Part shown: positions 46,330 through 56,833 of the stretch, in pieces
Layout: each line of letters starts with the position of its first letter
Position numbering within the stretch: the first letter of the stretch is position 1
Assembly: GCF_002575655.3 (NCBI RefSeq)
Contig: NC_053035.3
Location: 87,321,322 to 87,385,321, forward strand
Direction: 5' to 3'
Length of the DNA stretch: 64,000 nt
From: Aegilops tauschii subsp. strangulata
Taxonomy: Eukaryota; Streptophyta; Magnoliopsida; Poales; Poaceae
Program-made: the position numbers and the translations under genes
Notes under the pieces: generated by a model
Databases searched by the model: none
What the model saw: only the letters and a program-made list of their open reading frames with translations
Told to the model about the DNA's origin: nothing

Positions 46330-46558
46330 TGTTGGGGAACGTAGCAATAATTCAAAATTTTCCTACGTGCCACCAAGATCAATCTAGGAGATGCTAGCAA
46401 CGAGAGAGAGGGAGTGCATCTTCATACCCTTGAAGATCGCTAAGCGGAAGCGTTACAAGAACGCGGTTGCTGGAGTCGTATTCGCAGCGATTCAAATCGC
46501 GGAAGATCGGATCTAGCACCGAGCGGACGGCGCCTCCGCGTTCAACACACGTACAGCC
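46330..46558 (-). repeat. Truncated 5' LTR of the nested Angela element
   Basis: Begins TGTTGGGGAACGTAGC and is cut at GTACAGCC, where the left LTR continues CGGGGACG. The next base starts CACTA intron sequence (AAGCCCTACC). About 1.5 kb of LTR and an unknown amount of CACTA sequence are missing. Confidence 0.88.
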
Positions 46559-46668
46559 AAGCCCTACCCGCCGGCAAAGAAAATGAATAAATGAGTTATT
46601 AATTAGTTGATATCTAAAAATGACGAACTAAAGAGGCCGACATAAAGTTCAATAATGATTGAAATTAC

Positions 46669-47691
46669 CTGTTGACTATCCCCTTCACGATTGAGTAGTC
46701 AATAAGTTTTTTAAGTAGTGAGTCCAGTACTTCAACTGTTCCTTCTTCAACTTGAATGATTAACAAGATCCTGTGGTACCTGCATGCGCATACGTTTGCA
46801 TATATAAATTAAGCGGGCATGTGCATAACACTCATCAACTACCATAAACCCTATACACTTATTAACATCTAGCTAGTAAGCAAAAACAGAATTTGTAGTA
46901 CAAGACAGTGTGACTCACTAGAAGTTGTAAGGAAGTAGTATATCTCGATTGGTATTGAGGCACTTCAAGAGCTCTAGCATGTTATTCTCTACTTCTTATT
47001 TATACCATTCATAGCTCCATGTCTCTTCATTAATGGTATTTGGGTCAATGAACCCAATGCCATAGCGTCCAACTTTTTTCATTTCACACATCTTCATCCT
47101 GTGCATAATACCACAGAAAAGAATATAGTGAGGATAATTACAGGTAATGATCAACGAGAGCACTACAACTAGCTTGAGACTTAAATTACAAAAAGAAATC
47201 ACTTACAGACAATAGCAACTGACGATAGATTTGTCGAGTGCGTCTTGATTGAATAACTGAAACAGTTCTGAATACTCAACAGACAGAGCTAGCTGATGGA
47301 AGTAATGATCTTCCTTGACTTTCACCATGAGGGACTCTCGATTGGTAGTCTTGGTAATTTCCATGTACCATTGATGCAATTCATACATTCTCGTTGAGAG
47401 CTTCTTGACCTCCTCAGGGTTGACCAGAGGTTTGCGCGGACATATTTCCGTTTTAGCTCCTCCTCATTAAAAGTTTCCATGGGCTCCAAGACTAGGAGTT
47501 GTTCTACAGTGCATCCGATCTCTTCAGCTTGCCTTATATGGTCGTCGGTTATTACCAGCTGATCGACGCCGGTACTCGCATGTGTTGGTATAATGAGTGG
47601 GGGGATCGATTGCACCGCCTGTTCTCCCAGCTGGGGAACGATTTTCCCGCTATTTTTGGCAGCTGCTTGGCTCGAGCTCGAGCTCGACTCT
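46669..47691 (-). pseudogene. Ulp1-like cysteine-protease region of the CACTA second gene (three exons)
   Basis: Predicted exons 47691-47207, 47098-46919 and 46779-46669, each with GT/AG borders. Exon A: a Ser run, GKIVPQLGEQAVQSIPPLII, a frameshift near 47435, then KPLVNPEEVKKLSTRMYELH and SELFQLFNQDALDKSIVSCY. Exon B: GIGFIDPNTINEETW, a TAA, then NNMLELLKCLNTNRDILLPY. Exon C: YHRILLIIQVEEGTVEVLDS. The His of YHRILL and the Asp of VLDS are in the positions of the Ulp1/SENP catalytic His and Asp. The exon that should carry the catalytic Cys (CGYYVCEF-type) is absent, lost at the 46558 junction. The gene continues upstream at 53548, across the gypsy-like insertion. Confidence 0.72.
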
Positions 47692-48335
47692 TATCGTGGA
47701 ATTGTCACAGCAGATGTCCTAGTGTGAGGACTTAGTCGTGAGGCCAGTGCATCTATGTGGTAGCTTGAGAGGGGTTGATCGGGACGAGAGACGCGAAGCG
47801 GATCATCACACAAGACAAGGATTTAGACAGCTTCGGGCCCCGGGAAACATCATCCGGAATAGCCCTACATGTTGTTTGTGGCTAGTTCTCATTATGCTCA
47901 TGAGGGAGTCGCCGCATAACTGGCCCTCCTCTTAGTTGTGTCTAGCCATAGAGATTATTTTCTTCCTCTCCCCCTTTTGGGGAGCCCTACCCCTCCTTAT
48001 ATATGTTGAAGGGGCGGTTTACCTGACTAGTCCTAGTTGGATTAGGATTACTCTATCACAAGTGGAGTCCTAGTCTTGCTTCCTTTGTAGGAGAATATTC
48101 ATTGTGCTTTCCTCATAAACCGGCCCACCATAACATGAGACGGCCTTCCATAAACCGCCTTCTGGGCCACCGGGTCTTGTCGTTCCTCTGACCCGCTCGC
48201 CGGGTCACCCATGAGTTGCCAGGCTCGGGCGGGTCACTTAGTGAGTCGCCAAGCCAGGGCAGGTCATTAGTGAGTCGCCAAGTCCGGCCGGGTTATACTT
48301 CCGGCCGGGTTACGCCGCGGGGTATATCCCCGACA
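47692..48335 (-). repeat. 3' LTR of the LARD-like element
   Basis: Direct repeat of 52904-53547. On the minus strand it starts TGTCGGGGATATACCCCG; a TATATAAGG-like TATA motif lies near 47995-48004. Confidence 0.93.
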
Positions 48336-48680
48336 TTAGCCCCTAGTTTAATTTGGATTTATCCATGTTAAACTGATCTGCAACATACAAAAGAACAAAT
48401 TTGGCGGGTTGTGCTCCGGGTTAAATATTCTTATAAACCAGCACTTGATCATCCTTAAGTCCTTGTCATTTCTTTTTCTGGATAGTCCAGGTCAATAGAC
48501 CAGCTTTATAATCAATTTGCTCACATTGGTTTCTCAAAGAAATATATTGTGAAGAATATCTGATTCAGCTCCCAATGCTTAACAAAAAAATATTGGTCTT
48601 GAAATACTCATCTGATTTTCAGCCGGCGTGTAGAACTTGCCGGTTTATCATTGCCAAAATATCTGGTTTGTAAATATTGA

Positions 48681-48805
48681 TAGCACCGGGTCATAGTTGT
48701 TGCCGACGCCGGGTCATAGTTATTGGTGACGCCAAGTCATGATTGTTGGTGACGCCGGGTCATGACTGTTGGTGACGCCGAGTCATGATTGTTGCAGACA
48801 CTGGG
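48681..48805. repeat. 23-bp tandem repeat, about five copies
   Basis: The unit TGGTGACGCCGGGTCATGAT plus TGT repeats with small changes (GCCGGGTCATAGTTGT, GCCAAGTCATGATTGT, GCCGAGTCATGATTGT, CACTGGGTCAATC). Confidence 0.85.
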
Positions 48806-49236
48806 TCAATCTAGTTTGCTCAAAACTGAAAATTGATTTCTCCCTTATATCATATTACCTGTAGCCCCCAAGTCTTGAGCAGAACAAAGTGATGACTTAA
48901 GACTTGCTTTAATATAAATACTGCCACTTTGAAGAAATCCATGTTGTTCATGTCAATCACTAGTCAGAACTGAGTATTCCACATATGTAGCCCCTAAGTG
49001 CCGGGTTGTCATGCTTGCAGCAACCTGGGACTTGTAATTTCCTTATACTTATAAAAACTTCAACTAGTGTAGCCTCCAAGGGCCGGGTCATTATGCAATA
49101 ATGAGCAGGGAATTTGTAGATATGATCATATAGATTTGAGCAGCAACGTGTAGCCCCCAAGGGCCAGCTCAGTAAGATAATACTGAGCTGGGACTTTATA
49201 TATACTTCTTTGAAAATAACATCATATGATGTAACC

Positions 49237-49307
49237 CCCATCATGGGGCTTGAACCCACGTCCACAAGGTTAAGAGCTTTGTGCTTTACCAACTGAGCAG
49301 TGGATCC
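49237..49307 (-). tRNA. tRNA-Lys(CUU)-derived relic (pseudo-tRNA)
   Basis: The minus strand holds GCTCAGTTGGTAAAGC (D arm), GCTCTTAACC with anticodon CTT in a 7-nt loop flanked by CAAAG/CCTTG (one mismatch), and a perfect T arm TGGGTTCAAGCCCCA. These match plant tRNA-Lys(CUU) closely. The acceptor stem (GGATCCA against TGATGGG) does not pair and no internal terminator is evident, so it is unlikely to be a functional tRNA. It lies between two hairpin modules of the LARD-like element. Confidence 0.72.
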
Positions 49308-49922
49308 TTCAATATAATGGATTAAAACTTGTGCACCTTAAATTTTTGACAGGAGCAATTGGTAGCCCCCAAGGGCCGGCTCATTATGATGTGATGAGTC
49401 GGGTCTTCAATAAGGCCAGTAAAAATGACTTTGCATTAGCCCCCAAGTGTCATGGTGCATGCTTGCAACGACATGAGACTTGCATATTTGATGTAATCTC
49501 AACTTGAATAATGTAGCTCCCAAGTGCCGGGTCGTAAGCCTGCAGCGACTCGGGACTATTCCTTTCATTGTAAAATAAAATTATATCCATTGTCTAGATA
49601 ATAATAACCATTGCGCTGAATCGACTTTGAAAACCTCAATCATAATACTGGTTATCGATAACCATAATAAAAATCCAGCCATGTTGGCTATTAAAGATTT
49701 GAATAATACACCCAATGATTTATAAGCGCATGATTCCCATTGCGTAATCCAAAGTATACTAGCGCTTCAAACCAAGAAGGGAGCCCCGAAGTGATATATT
49801 TTGAACCATCAAGGCCGGGTACCTATGTTTGAGCTGTGTTGCGCAACCGACCCTCTTTAGTCCCCTTAACCCGGGCATTAAGCCTCCAAGTAGGTCAGAG
49901 CTATGCTCATATGAAGTTATAA

Positions 49923-50415
49923 TATTGGCTTGATAGCCGGATTGCCAAGGTAATCTGAGTTATGCTCTTATAAAATTATAATACTGGCTTGATAGCCGGA
50001 TTACCAAGGTAAACAGAGCTGTGCTCTTATAGTGTGGGCTTGATAGCCGGGTTACCGAGGTAACCAGAGCTGTGCTCTTATGATATGGGCTTGATAGCCG
50101 GATTACCGAGGTAACCAGAGCTGTGCTCTTATGATATGGGCTTGATAGCCGGATTACCGAGGTAACCAGAGCTGTGCTCTTATGATATGGGCTTGATAGC
50201 CGGATTACCGAGGTAACCAGAGCTGTGCTCTTATGATATGGGCTTGATAGCCGGATTACCGAGGTAACCAGAGCTGTGCTCTTATGATATGGGCTTGATA
50301 GCCGGATTATCGAGGTAACCAGAGCTGTGCTCTTATGATATGGGCTTGATAGCCGGATTACTGAGGTAACCAGAGCTGTGCTCTTATGATATGGGATTGA
50401 TAGCCGGATTAAGAG
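49923..50415. repeat. 51-bp minisatellite, about ten copies
   Basis: The unit is GGCTTGATAGCCGGATTACC followed by GAGGTAACCAGAGCTGTGCT and CTTATGATATG. The first two copies (49923-50035) are diverged and longer, the next seven or so (50036-50395) nearly identical with exact 51-bp spacing, and the last is truncated. Contiguous, without spacers, so not a CRISPR. Recent unequal exchange is likely. Confidence 0.95.
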
Positions 50416-51319
50416 GTGTAGCTATGGTTCGAATACGACCAAGCCCCCAAGTGATTTTGTGGGCTGTGCCCAAAGGGTACCTATGTTTGAGCTGTGCTTT
50501 TGCAATAGACTCTCTTTGGTCCCTTTAATTTTTCCTGAGAACTCGAACTTGCGAGAGATTATTCCTTTGAACCGGAAATTCTTAAACCGGATATTGAGAA
50601 CTTCAAAGTTTTGTGGGAGACAACTTTCCCTTGAACCGGATTTTCAACCAGAATCTTTCCTGATGACCCGGAACTTCTTCATTGAGCCGATATTTTGTGA
50701 TTGTCATATACTTTTTAAGCCGGAATTTTTCTGACGGCCTTTTAAATTTTCATCAATACAACAGTAGCCTCCGGGACCTGGTTATCTTTCCCTTCAACGT
50801 CTGGGGCACTTGAATTTGCTGAAACTGGGAAGACTTGCTGAGTCATATCATTGTAGCCCCCGAGTCTCAAGACGACTCGTGGAGTTGGCTTGAGATTCTC
50901 CATATTTGACCATGATATAAACCGACACAAGTTGTATATCATTGGCGTTGATAGCACGATGTGAATGCACAGAAAGTTGAGGTGACTGCGGTGGGTTATA
51001 ATGATCTATATGAGCCGTGTCAGCAACTCGGCCAATGGTTCCTTCCAACTGGCTATTTGAATTTAACCAAACTGTAGTGGTGGCGACTTGTGCGCCTGCC
51101 CATTGAGCCATCCAGTGTAGATGACGGTTGATAGTATATGATAATTTGCCTCCAATTTGTTGAAAGAAAACCGGGCTACCCGAGCAATGACTGGCTTTAT
51201 ACTCAATAAATAGCTCATGCAGACAGGTGCGGCCCGGTGTGCTGATGTAGACCAGGCCGCGAGAGACGGACAACAAAGATGACCGCAGCTTCAGAGGCAG
51301 CACAGATAGGTGAGTCGGC

Positions 51320-51760
51320 CGCGGTGTTATAAGCCGGCGTGGACGGGCGAGTTTAGCCACATCATACTGATATAGTGAACAATTGTCCTGCCTCAAAAAC
51401 ATCACAAGCCAGAGTATTTGTTCCTTGACAAAAACAATATGTGCTAATAAAACAGACCTTAGATGGATATCACCTGATATGTTAGGCTGGAAATTATCCG
51501 CCGCGGAGTTGATGATCACCACGGTGACGCTGAAATTAATCACGGCTAAGTCGGCCGCAGGAGTAGACTGATGAGTCGACTGAGGCGTTGTAAGCCGGTG
51601 CGGGCGAGCAAGTTGTCCTCCGCGTTGTAAGCCGGTGCGGACGCGTGAACCGGCCGCGAGGGCGGATAGGCGAGTCGCCCGTGGTGTGGTAAGGCGGCGT
51701 GGACGGGCGAGTCAGCCACGTCGTTGTAAGCCGGTGAGGGAGTCCGTTGAGTAAGGACGA
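51320..51760. repeat. Diverged repeats of TTGTAAGCCGGTG
   Basis: GTTATAAGCCGGCGTGGACG and GTTGTAAGCCGGTGCGG-type words recur five times with GGGCGAGT neighbours. The segment is part of the LARD-like interior and has no convincing ORF. Confidence 0.6.
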
Positions 51761-52887
51761 CCACCTGTGCCGAATGATGTTGGCACGCCTCCATCTCCGC
51801 GGTATAATGCCACCTTGTGAAGAATAATTCTCCTGCATATAAAACACAGCAGGGCAAAGTAGTTTTGCTCGGATGAATTAATACGTGCTTAAAAATAAAT
51901 AGGATAAATAGCACCTGGTATTTTTCGGATGCTGATAGCAGCTTGGCCAAGGTGGCAAGGCTGCGGCGACGACAGCGTAGCACAATTCCTGTCAGCCTTG
52001 ACGACAAATGACTGCAGCAAAAATTGATCATCTGTTCGGATTCGACGGTGCGGCCGGCAGTAGCTCGGCACGCTGGCTCAATAGGTGACTAATTCGGGTC
52101 CGGTTTGACCATAGGTAGCAACAGAGTGCAGCCGTGGCGTCTCAGAGGTGCCAGCCTGTAGCAGAGGGTCATCAAACGGAGTATTGAATACGAGTACTCC
52201 TTTTGGTTGGTTTGACCTTTCTTGCATAAGCGTGCACCATCAAACGGAGCTAGCGGGCACATGCCCCGAACATTTCTTTCTTTCTTTTTTGGGTGCCTTG
52301 GGCATCTGCTACTGTAGCTTATTTTTTGGCGTAGGCGACAACAATAATAGCAGATTCACTACCACCGCTCATTACTTTTTACTGTCGCTATCCACATACA
52401 ACCACTGGTCATCAGTGAAATAATTGGTATTTACTCTATTCAGATCGAAGCCTCCTGTCTGCTGCCAAATCAATCTGTTTTAACCGACTGCTCGCGACAA
52501 AGCGCCTGCCCTTTTTTTATCAATCCGGTATGCATCGTCCCGAATCCAACTCCAGTACAGCTTGGTGTTACTGCTTCTGCTTAGCGGTAGTTGAAAAATA
52601 TCTTGTTTGACCTCGGCGAAACTTGCAGCCAGGCGGTTTAGACGGATCTTGCTCGCCTTCTTTATTGATTCTCAGGGTGGCGACTACACCCGATGCCGCC
52701 CTAATCTCCTCAATTCAAACCTCGCACTACCAGCTCCGAACCTAATTAGCTTTCGTCCAAGGTCATCCCTGGCCGGGTTATCCTATATGATTGCTTTATG
52801 CCAGCTCTTCTTCATCCGGCCAAACACGAACTCCTCGAACCCTAGATGAAATCCCTTCAAGAACTCAACACCACCATGCGCAGGCCT

Positions 52888-52901
52888 CACGGTGGGCGCC
52901 A
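52888..52901 (-). promoter_or_regulatory. Primer-binding site complementary to tRNA-Lys
   Basis: The minus strand reads TGGCGCCCACCGTG two bases from the LTR. It is complementary to the 3' end of plant tRNA-Lys(CUU), whose acceptor/T-arm strand ends CACGGTGGGCG plus CCA, over 14 nt. Confidence 0.75.
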
Positions 52902-52903
52902 AC

Positions 52904-53547
52904 TGTCGCGGAATTGTCATGACAGATGTCCTAGTGTGAGGACTTAGTCGTGAGGCCAGCGCATCTATGTGGTAGCTTGAGAGGGGTTGATCGGGACGAG
53001 AGACGCGAGGTGGATCATCAAACAAGACAAAGATTTAGACAGCTTCAGGCCCCGGGAAACATCATTCGGAATAGCCCTACATGCTGTTTGTGGCTAGGTC
53101 TCATTATGCTCATGAGGGAGTTGTCGCATGAACCGGCCCTCCTCTTAGTTGTGTCTAGCCGTAGAGATTATTTTTTTCCTCTCCCCTTTTGGGGAGCCCT
53201 GCCCCTCCTTATATATGTTGAAGGGGAGGTTTACATGACTAGTCCTAGTTGAATTAGGATTACTCTATTACAAGTGGAGTCCTAGTCTTGCTTCCTTTGT
53301 AGGAGAATATTCATTGTGCTTTCCTCATAAACCGGCCCACCATAACATGAGCCGGCCTTCCATAATCCGCCTTCTGGGCCACCGGGTCTTGTCGTTCCTC
53401 TGACCCGCTCGCCGGGTCACCCATGAGTCGCCAGGCTCGGGCGGGTCACTTAGTGAGTCGCCAAGCCAGGGCAGGTCATTAGTGAGTCGCCAAGTCCGGC
53501 CGGGTTATACTTCCGGCCGGGTTACGGCGCGGGGTATATCCCCGACA
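52904..53547 (-). repeat. 5' LTR of the LARD-like element
   Basis: Ends CGCGACA at 52904 and begins TGTCGGGG at 53547 on the minus strand; 644 bp, the same length as its partner. Confidence 0.93.
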
Positions 53548-55649
53548 ACTTCTTCTGTTGTCGTGCTCGATGTGCCTTTCTGATTTGGTTTTCATAGCCT
53601 GAGTCAACAGGCTTGGGAGCTGGTTTTTAGCCATACGAATAAAGTGGTCAACGATTTCCTCAGGCACTTTCTCCTTTGGCGGCGGTGGCGGTTTCGGTCC
53701 AAAATGGGCGTCCACTTGGGCCTTCACTATGGCTTCGTTTTGCTCGTCAGTCATGTCGTAAGGCCTCTGCAGAAGAGGCGCGAGGCTTGGACCATATTGA
53801 AATCACTTGCCTCTGCCTGTACCTCATGTACTACCTCGACTTGTACCACTACGCACCATAGCTGCGGCGACTCTCTTCCACTGTTGCTGAGGCGGCGGAG
53901 ATGGCTGCCGTGGCTGACATGGAGGAGAATGAGTGGGCTGACGCGATGCCGGACTTGGAGGAGGAGGAGTGGGCTGATGCGGTGCCAGACTCGGAGTAGG
54001 AGTGGCGTGATGCGGTGCCGGACTTGGAGGAGGAGGAGTGCCCTGATGCGTTGGCGGACTTGAAGGAGCAGGACTGTGCTGAGGCGGTGGCTGATGATCA
54101 CTTGGAGGAGCGGGAGATTGCTGACGCGGTGACGGACTTCGAGGAGGAGTCGGCTGACGCGGTGTCGGTGGCCTTGGAAAGATGATGCAATCCTTTTTCC
54201 ATAGGATGATACGATGTTTGGTCTCTCCCAGTGTGTGCTCCTCATCACCTCCAGGAATGTCAATCTCTAGTCCCGAATATTGGTCCACCACTTCATCAAC
54301 CACGACACGAGCATAGCCTGCTGGAATCGGGTTGCAATGGAAGGTTGCTTCGGGGGAATTTGTATAAGCAACGACGTCTGCTACCTTCATGGATATGTTC
54401 TTCATTTTGAGGTGTAGCTCACAATTAGTGCTCTCCATGATGTCATCCACAGGGTATCTATCCAGCAGTGGTGCCTTGCCCGGGGCGGAACCCACGCTGC
54501 TTCTCGGCATGGATGCGACGGTGCTATCCAATGCTGGATCATCCGTTAGCTGCTGCCACTACTGAGACCCCTTTCTTGGCTAAGTGAGTCGATTTGCTAC
54601 TGTTGCCATTGGAATTGGAGTGCCAACTCCGCGTGCTTTGATTCTAGGCCTTTAAGGCGTTCTACTTCCTACTTCCTCTACTCCTCCTCCAGCTTCCTCT
54701 TCTTCTCCTCCTCCATCTTCCTTCTCGCACGGCTTCTGTAGTCGGTGTTCCAGTCCGCAAACCCCTCATACCACGGAACAACGCATTTGCCTTGTGTTCT
54801 TCCCGGGTGTTCAGGATTTCCCAGGGCGCGCGTAAGCTCGTCGTTCTCTCTGTTGGGCGTGAACACCCCCGTTCGAGCCTCTTCTATTGCAACAAGTATC
54901 TTATATTCGGCTCCTTTAGGACTTGCCCTCTTCGAAACCTTGCCTGTCTTCGGGTCCAACGCCTCCCATGCGCATAGAACCAAGTCCTGCACCTGGGGGC
55001 CAACTCAATGTAACTGGAGTGGCCGCTGCATCCACCATCTCTTGCTCAGACTTATCCCACTTAGGAATTCACACCGCGTAGCCACCTGGCCCCAGCTTAT
55101 GGAACTGCTTCTTTTTTACGGCATTGGCCTTGTTTACTCTCGACCATTCCTTAGATAATTCCGATTCCTTGAATTTCATGAAATCGGGCTAGTGCTCTCT
55201 TTGCTTCTCTAGTGTTCCCGTGAATTCTGGAGTCTTCTTTCCTCCTTCGACGTACTTAGCCCATATAGTTTTCTTGTGGTTGTTAAATGCAACTGCCATC
55301 TTCCTAAGAGCAGCGGCCTTCACTTTCTGCACATCTGCATCTGTGAAATGATCTGGTAGGGTGAAATGTTCCATGAGAGATTCCCAAAGCAGATCTTTTG
55401 CTCTGTCGTCGACCCAAGTAAGATCTGGGCGTTGCTTTGTTGGCTTTTCCATTCTTGCATGGAGATCGGGAGTTGGTCCTTCACAAGAACTCCGCACTGA
55501 CGAACGAACTTGTTCGCATTCTTCTTAGGCAAGATTGGTTCGCCATCAGTTTTGATGGTATCAATGTTGTACTTTATGCCCTGCTTCAACTTTTTGGCCG
55601 GGCCTCGCACTGTCCTGCTGCATGTAGAAGATTTTCTCGATCTGGAGGG
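53548..55649 (-). pseudogene. CACTA second gene, large exon: Transposase_24-like and DUF8039-like regions
   Basis: From 55649 the minus strand reads PSRSRKSSTCSRTVRGPAKK, KQGIKYNIDTIKTDGEPILP and NKFVRQCGVLVKDQLPISMQ. After a frameshift near 55440 follow RPDLTWVDDRAKDLLWESLM and KKTPEFTGTLEKQREH, a stop, then SRVNKANAVKKKQFHKLGPG and, after another shift, EEARTGVFTPNRENDELTRA (plant Transposase_24/Ptta-En-Spm pattern). Around 54500-54270 is a DUF8039-like block (LLDRYPVDDIMESTNCELHL, NPIPAGYARVVVDEV), then a long Pro/Ser-rich linker (54170-53880) and KAQVDAHFGPKPPPPPKEKV up to DNRRS, where the gypsy-like element interrupts. The role in transposition is not established. Confidence 0.75.
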
Positions 55650-55737
55650 CTGAAAGAAGAAAGATCGATTGGTTAATATATCTTCAAATCATTTAAAACA
55701 TGCGATGATCACCAGATGCCTGCTTATATAAATATAC

Positions 55738-55962
55738 CTCGCCGGTCTCTGTTATTTCAAGATCAACATTTTCTTCGTCATCATAATCATAGTTCTGGAC
55801 TTCATCAATTTGTTCGTCACGATCGAATATCATATCACCCTCCCCGGTATTGTTCAGATCTTTGGAGCCGTCATCTTCTTCATTCTGATCATCTGGCCGG
55901 CCAGGGGAGCGTATAATCTCGAACAGGGCCTCTTCTCCTTCTCTGCCGGTATTGTCCGCCAT
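55738..55962 (-). pseudogene. CACTA second gene, first exon
   Basis: The ATG at 55962 opens MADNTGREGEEALFEIIRSP and a very acidic stretch (DDQNEEDDGSKD, YDYDDEENVDLEITETGE). A GTATAT donor follows at 55737, and the acceptor CTTTCAG at 55650-55652 joins the next exon in frame. The acidic start is typical of these CACTA proteins. Confidence 0.65.
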
Positions 55963-56049
55963 AGCTTTTATTTAGCTAATCCAGAAGAAATATAAAACAA
56001 TTTAGTATTCAAATTACAATGCATGCATGCAATCAATAAGGAAAAACTG

Positions 56050-56210
56050 AATCATAGTACATAATATGCATCATCGAATATAATCTCGAATACATCGTCT
56101 CGAATATTATCGAATAATATATATATATAATCTCAAATACAACATCTCGAATAATATATATAATCTCGAATACATCGTCTCGAATATTATATATCGAATA
56201 CATCACTAGC
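56050..56210. repeat. AT-rich TCTCGAATA repeats
   Basis: ATCTCGAATACATCGTCTCG-type units repeat two to three times with intervening TATATA runs, in the upstream region of the CACTA second gene. Confidence 0.7.
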
Positions 56211-56217
56211 TAGCTAG

Positions 56218-56436
56218 CTAATAAAGATCGAGTACTACAGAATAATCTAGTTCACTCGCGGTTCCTGAGGCGCGGGCGGTGGACACCCAAAGAGAAGGAA
56301 CCATCATAGGATCATAGCTCGGGTGAGATCCCCGAAAAACCTGCGAGGTATTGGAGAACCTGACGTCCATAGCAGCCATGTAGCTACGGACGTGCTCGTA
56401 CTCCTCTCTGACACGACGACGTACCACCTTTGACAT
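56218..56436 (-). CDS. Small conserved-looking CACTA ORF, 72 residues
   Basis: Begins MSKVVRRRVREEYEHVRSYM and continues RFSNTSQVFRGSHPSYDPMM. It lies upstream of the acidic first exon and could be a separate leader exon of the CACTA gene or of an antisense transcript. No domain is recognised. The last codons run into AT repeats, so the natural 3' end is probably a splice site near 56240. Confidence 0.4.
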   Translation of the reverse strand: MSKVVRRRVREEYEHVRSYMAAMDVRFSNTSQVFRGSHPSYDPMMVPSLWVSTARASGTASELDYSVVLDLY

Positions 56437-56833
56437 TAATCTAATCTAATTAATGGCAAGGATGCAGCCATGTAGCTACGAACTTGATGGCAAGGATGCG
56501 GGCCGGGCATCGTCGAGAACAAATACTATATGCAAACGTAACATTTTTTAAATGATTGGATTGTGATTTCTTATATACAAATTTTAAAAATGATATCGTT
56601 GCATGCATATGTCAAAATTCTATATGCAAATTCCTATGCAAATTACTATATCTAATTCATCGAACTAAAAGTATCTAATTAATTCATTCATCTAAAACCT
56701 TTGACATTAATCTAATCTAATTAATTAATTCATCTAAAACCTTTGTATAATAACAGAAAAAACTAAAAACTAAAAACAGAAAAACATCTATAGCTAAGGC
56801 ATCTACAACATCTAGTGCAAAAGATGAACAAAT

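Larger units (their letters stand above)
39403..46558 (-). mobile_element. Antisense Angela-type Copia, right LTR truncated, coding region decayed
   Basis: Left (3') LTR 39403-41150, PPT-like GTCTCCCACTTGCAC at 41151 (plus-strand reading), decayed gag-pol, leader, PBS 46316-46329 and only the first 229 bp of the right (5') LTR (46330-46558), which stops at GTACAGCC and continues as CACTA sequence. The left flank is TATGC (39398-39402); no right duplication can exist because the LTR is truncated. Inserted between exons of the CACTA second gene. Confidence 0.92.
48337..50905. repeat. Dispersed hairpin modules introduced by TAGCCCCCAAG
   Basis: Nine places begin TAGCCCC(C/T)(A/G)AG or close variants and run directly into an inverted repeat, usually closing with GG(G/A)ACTT: 48337, 48862, 48988, 49070, 49151, 49363, 49437, 49514 and 50854. 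Examples of stems: AGCTCAGTA/TACTGAGCT (49166-49189), TCATTAT/ATAATGA (49088-49104), AAGTCTT/AAGACTT (48870-48904), AGTTTAA/TTAAACT (48344-48375), TCTCAAG/CTTGAGA (50867-50897). Stem sequences differ but pairing is kept. Function unknown. Confidence 0.65.
47692..53547 (-). mobile_element. Non-autonomous LTR element without gag-pol (LARD-like), antisense
   Basis: Two 644-bp LTRs (47692-48335 and 52904-53547) flank 4.57 kb with no gag, protease, RT or integrase frame. The LTR runs TGTCGGGGATATACC to CGCGACA on the minus strand. A PBS matching tRNA-Lys lies at 52888-52901, so the right LTR is the 5' one. Flanks are ACTCT (47687-47691) and ACTTC (53548-53552), a poor target duplication. About thirty differences between the LTRs by eye (near 5 percent) indicate an old insertion. 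The interior is highly structured: hairpin modules, a tRNA relic and three tandem-repeat fields. It splits the CACTA second gene after DNRRS. Confidence 0.88.

Noticed and set aside
49923..50415. CRISPR-like regular repeat
   Set aside because: Units are contiguous 51-bp copies without unique spacers, in a plant retroelement; it is a minisatellite.
47687..53552. ACTCT/ACTTC as a true target duplication of the LARD-like element
   Set aside because: Only three of five positions agree and the interrupted reading frame does not rejoin cleanly; not used as evidence.
53644..54063. Plus-strand frame with WRRRSGLMRC repeats
   Set aside because: Antisense of the Pro/Ser-rich linker of the CACTA protein.
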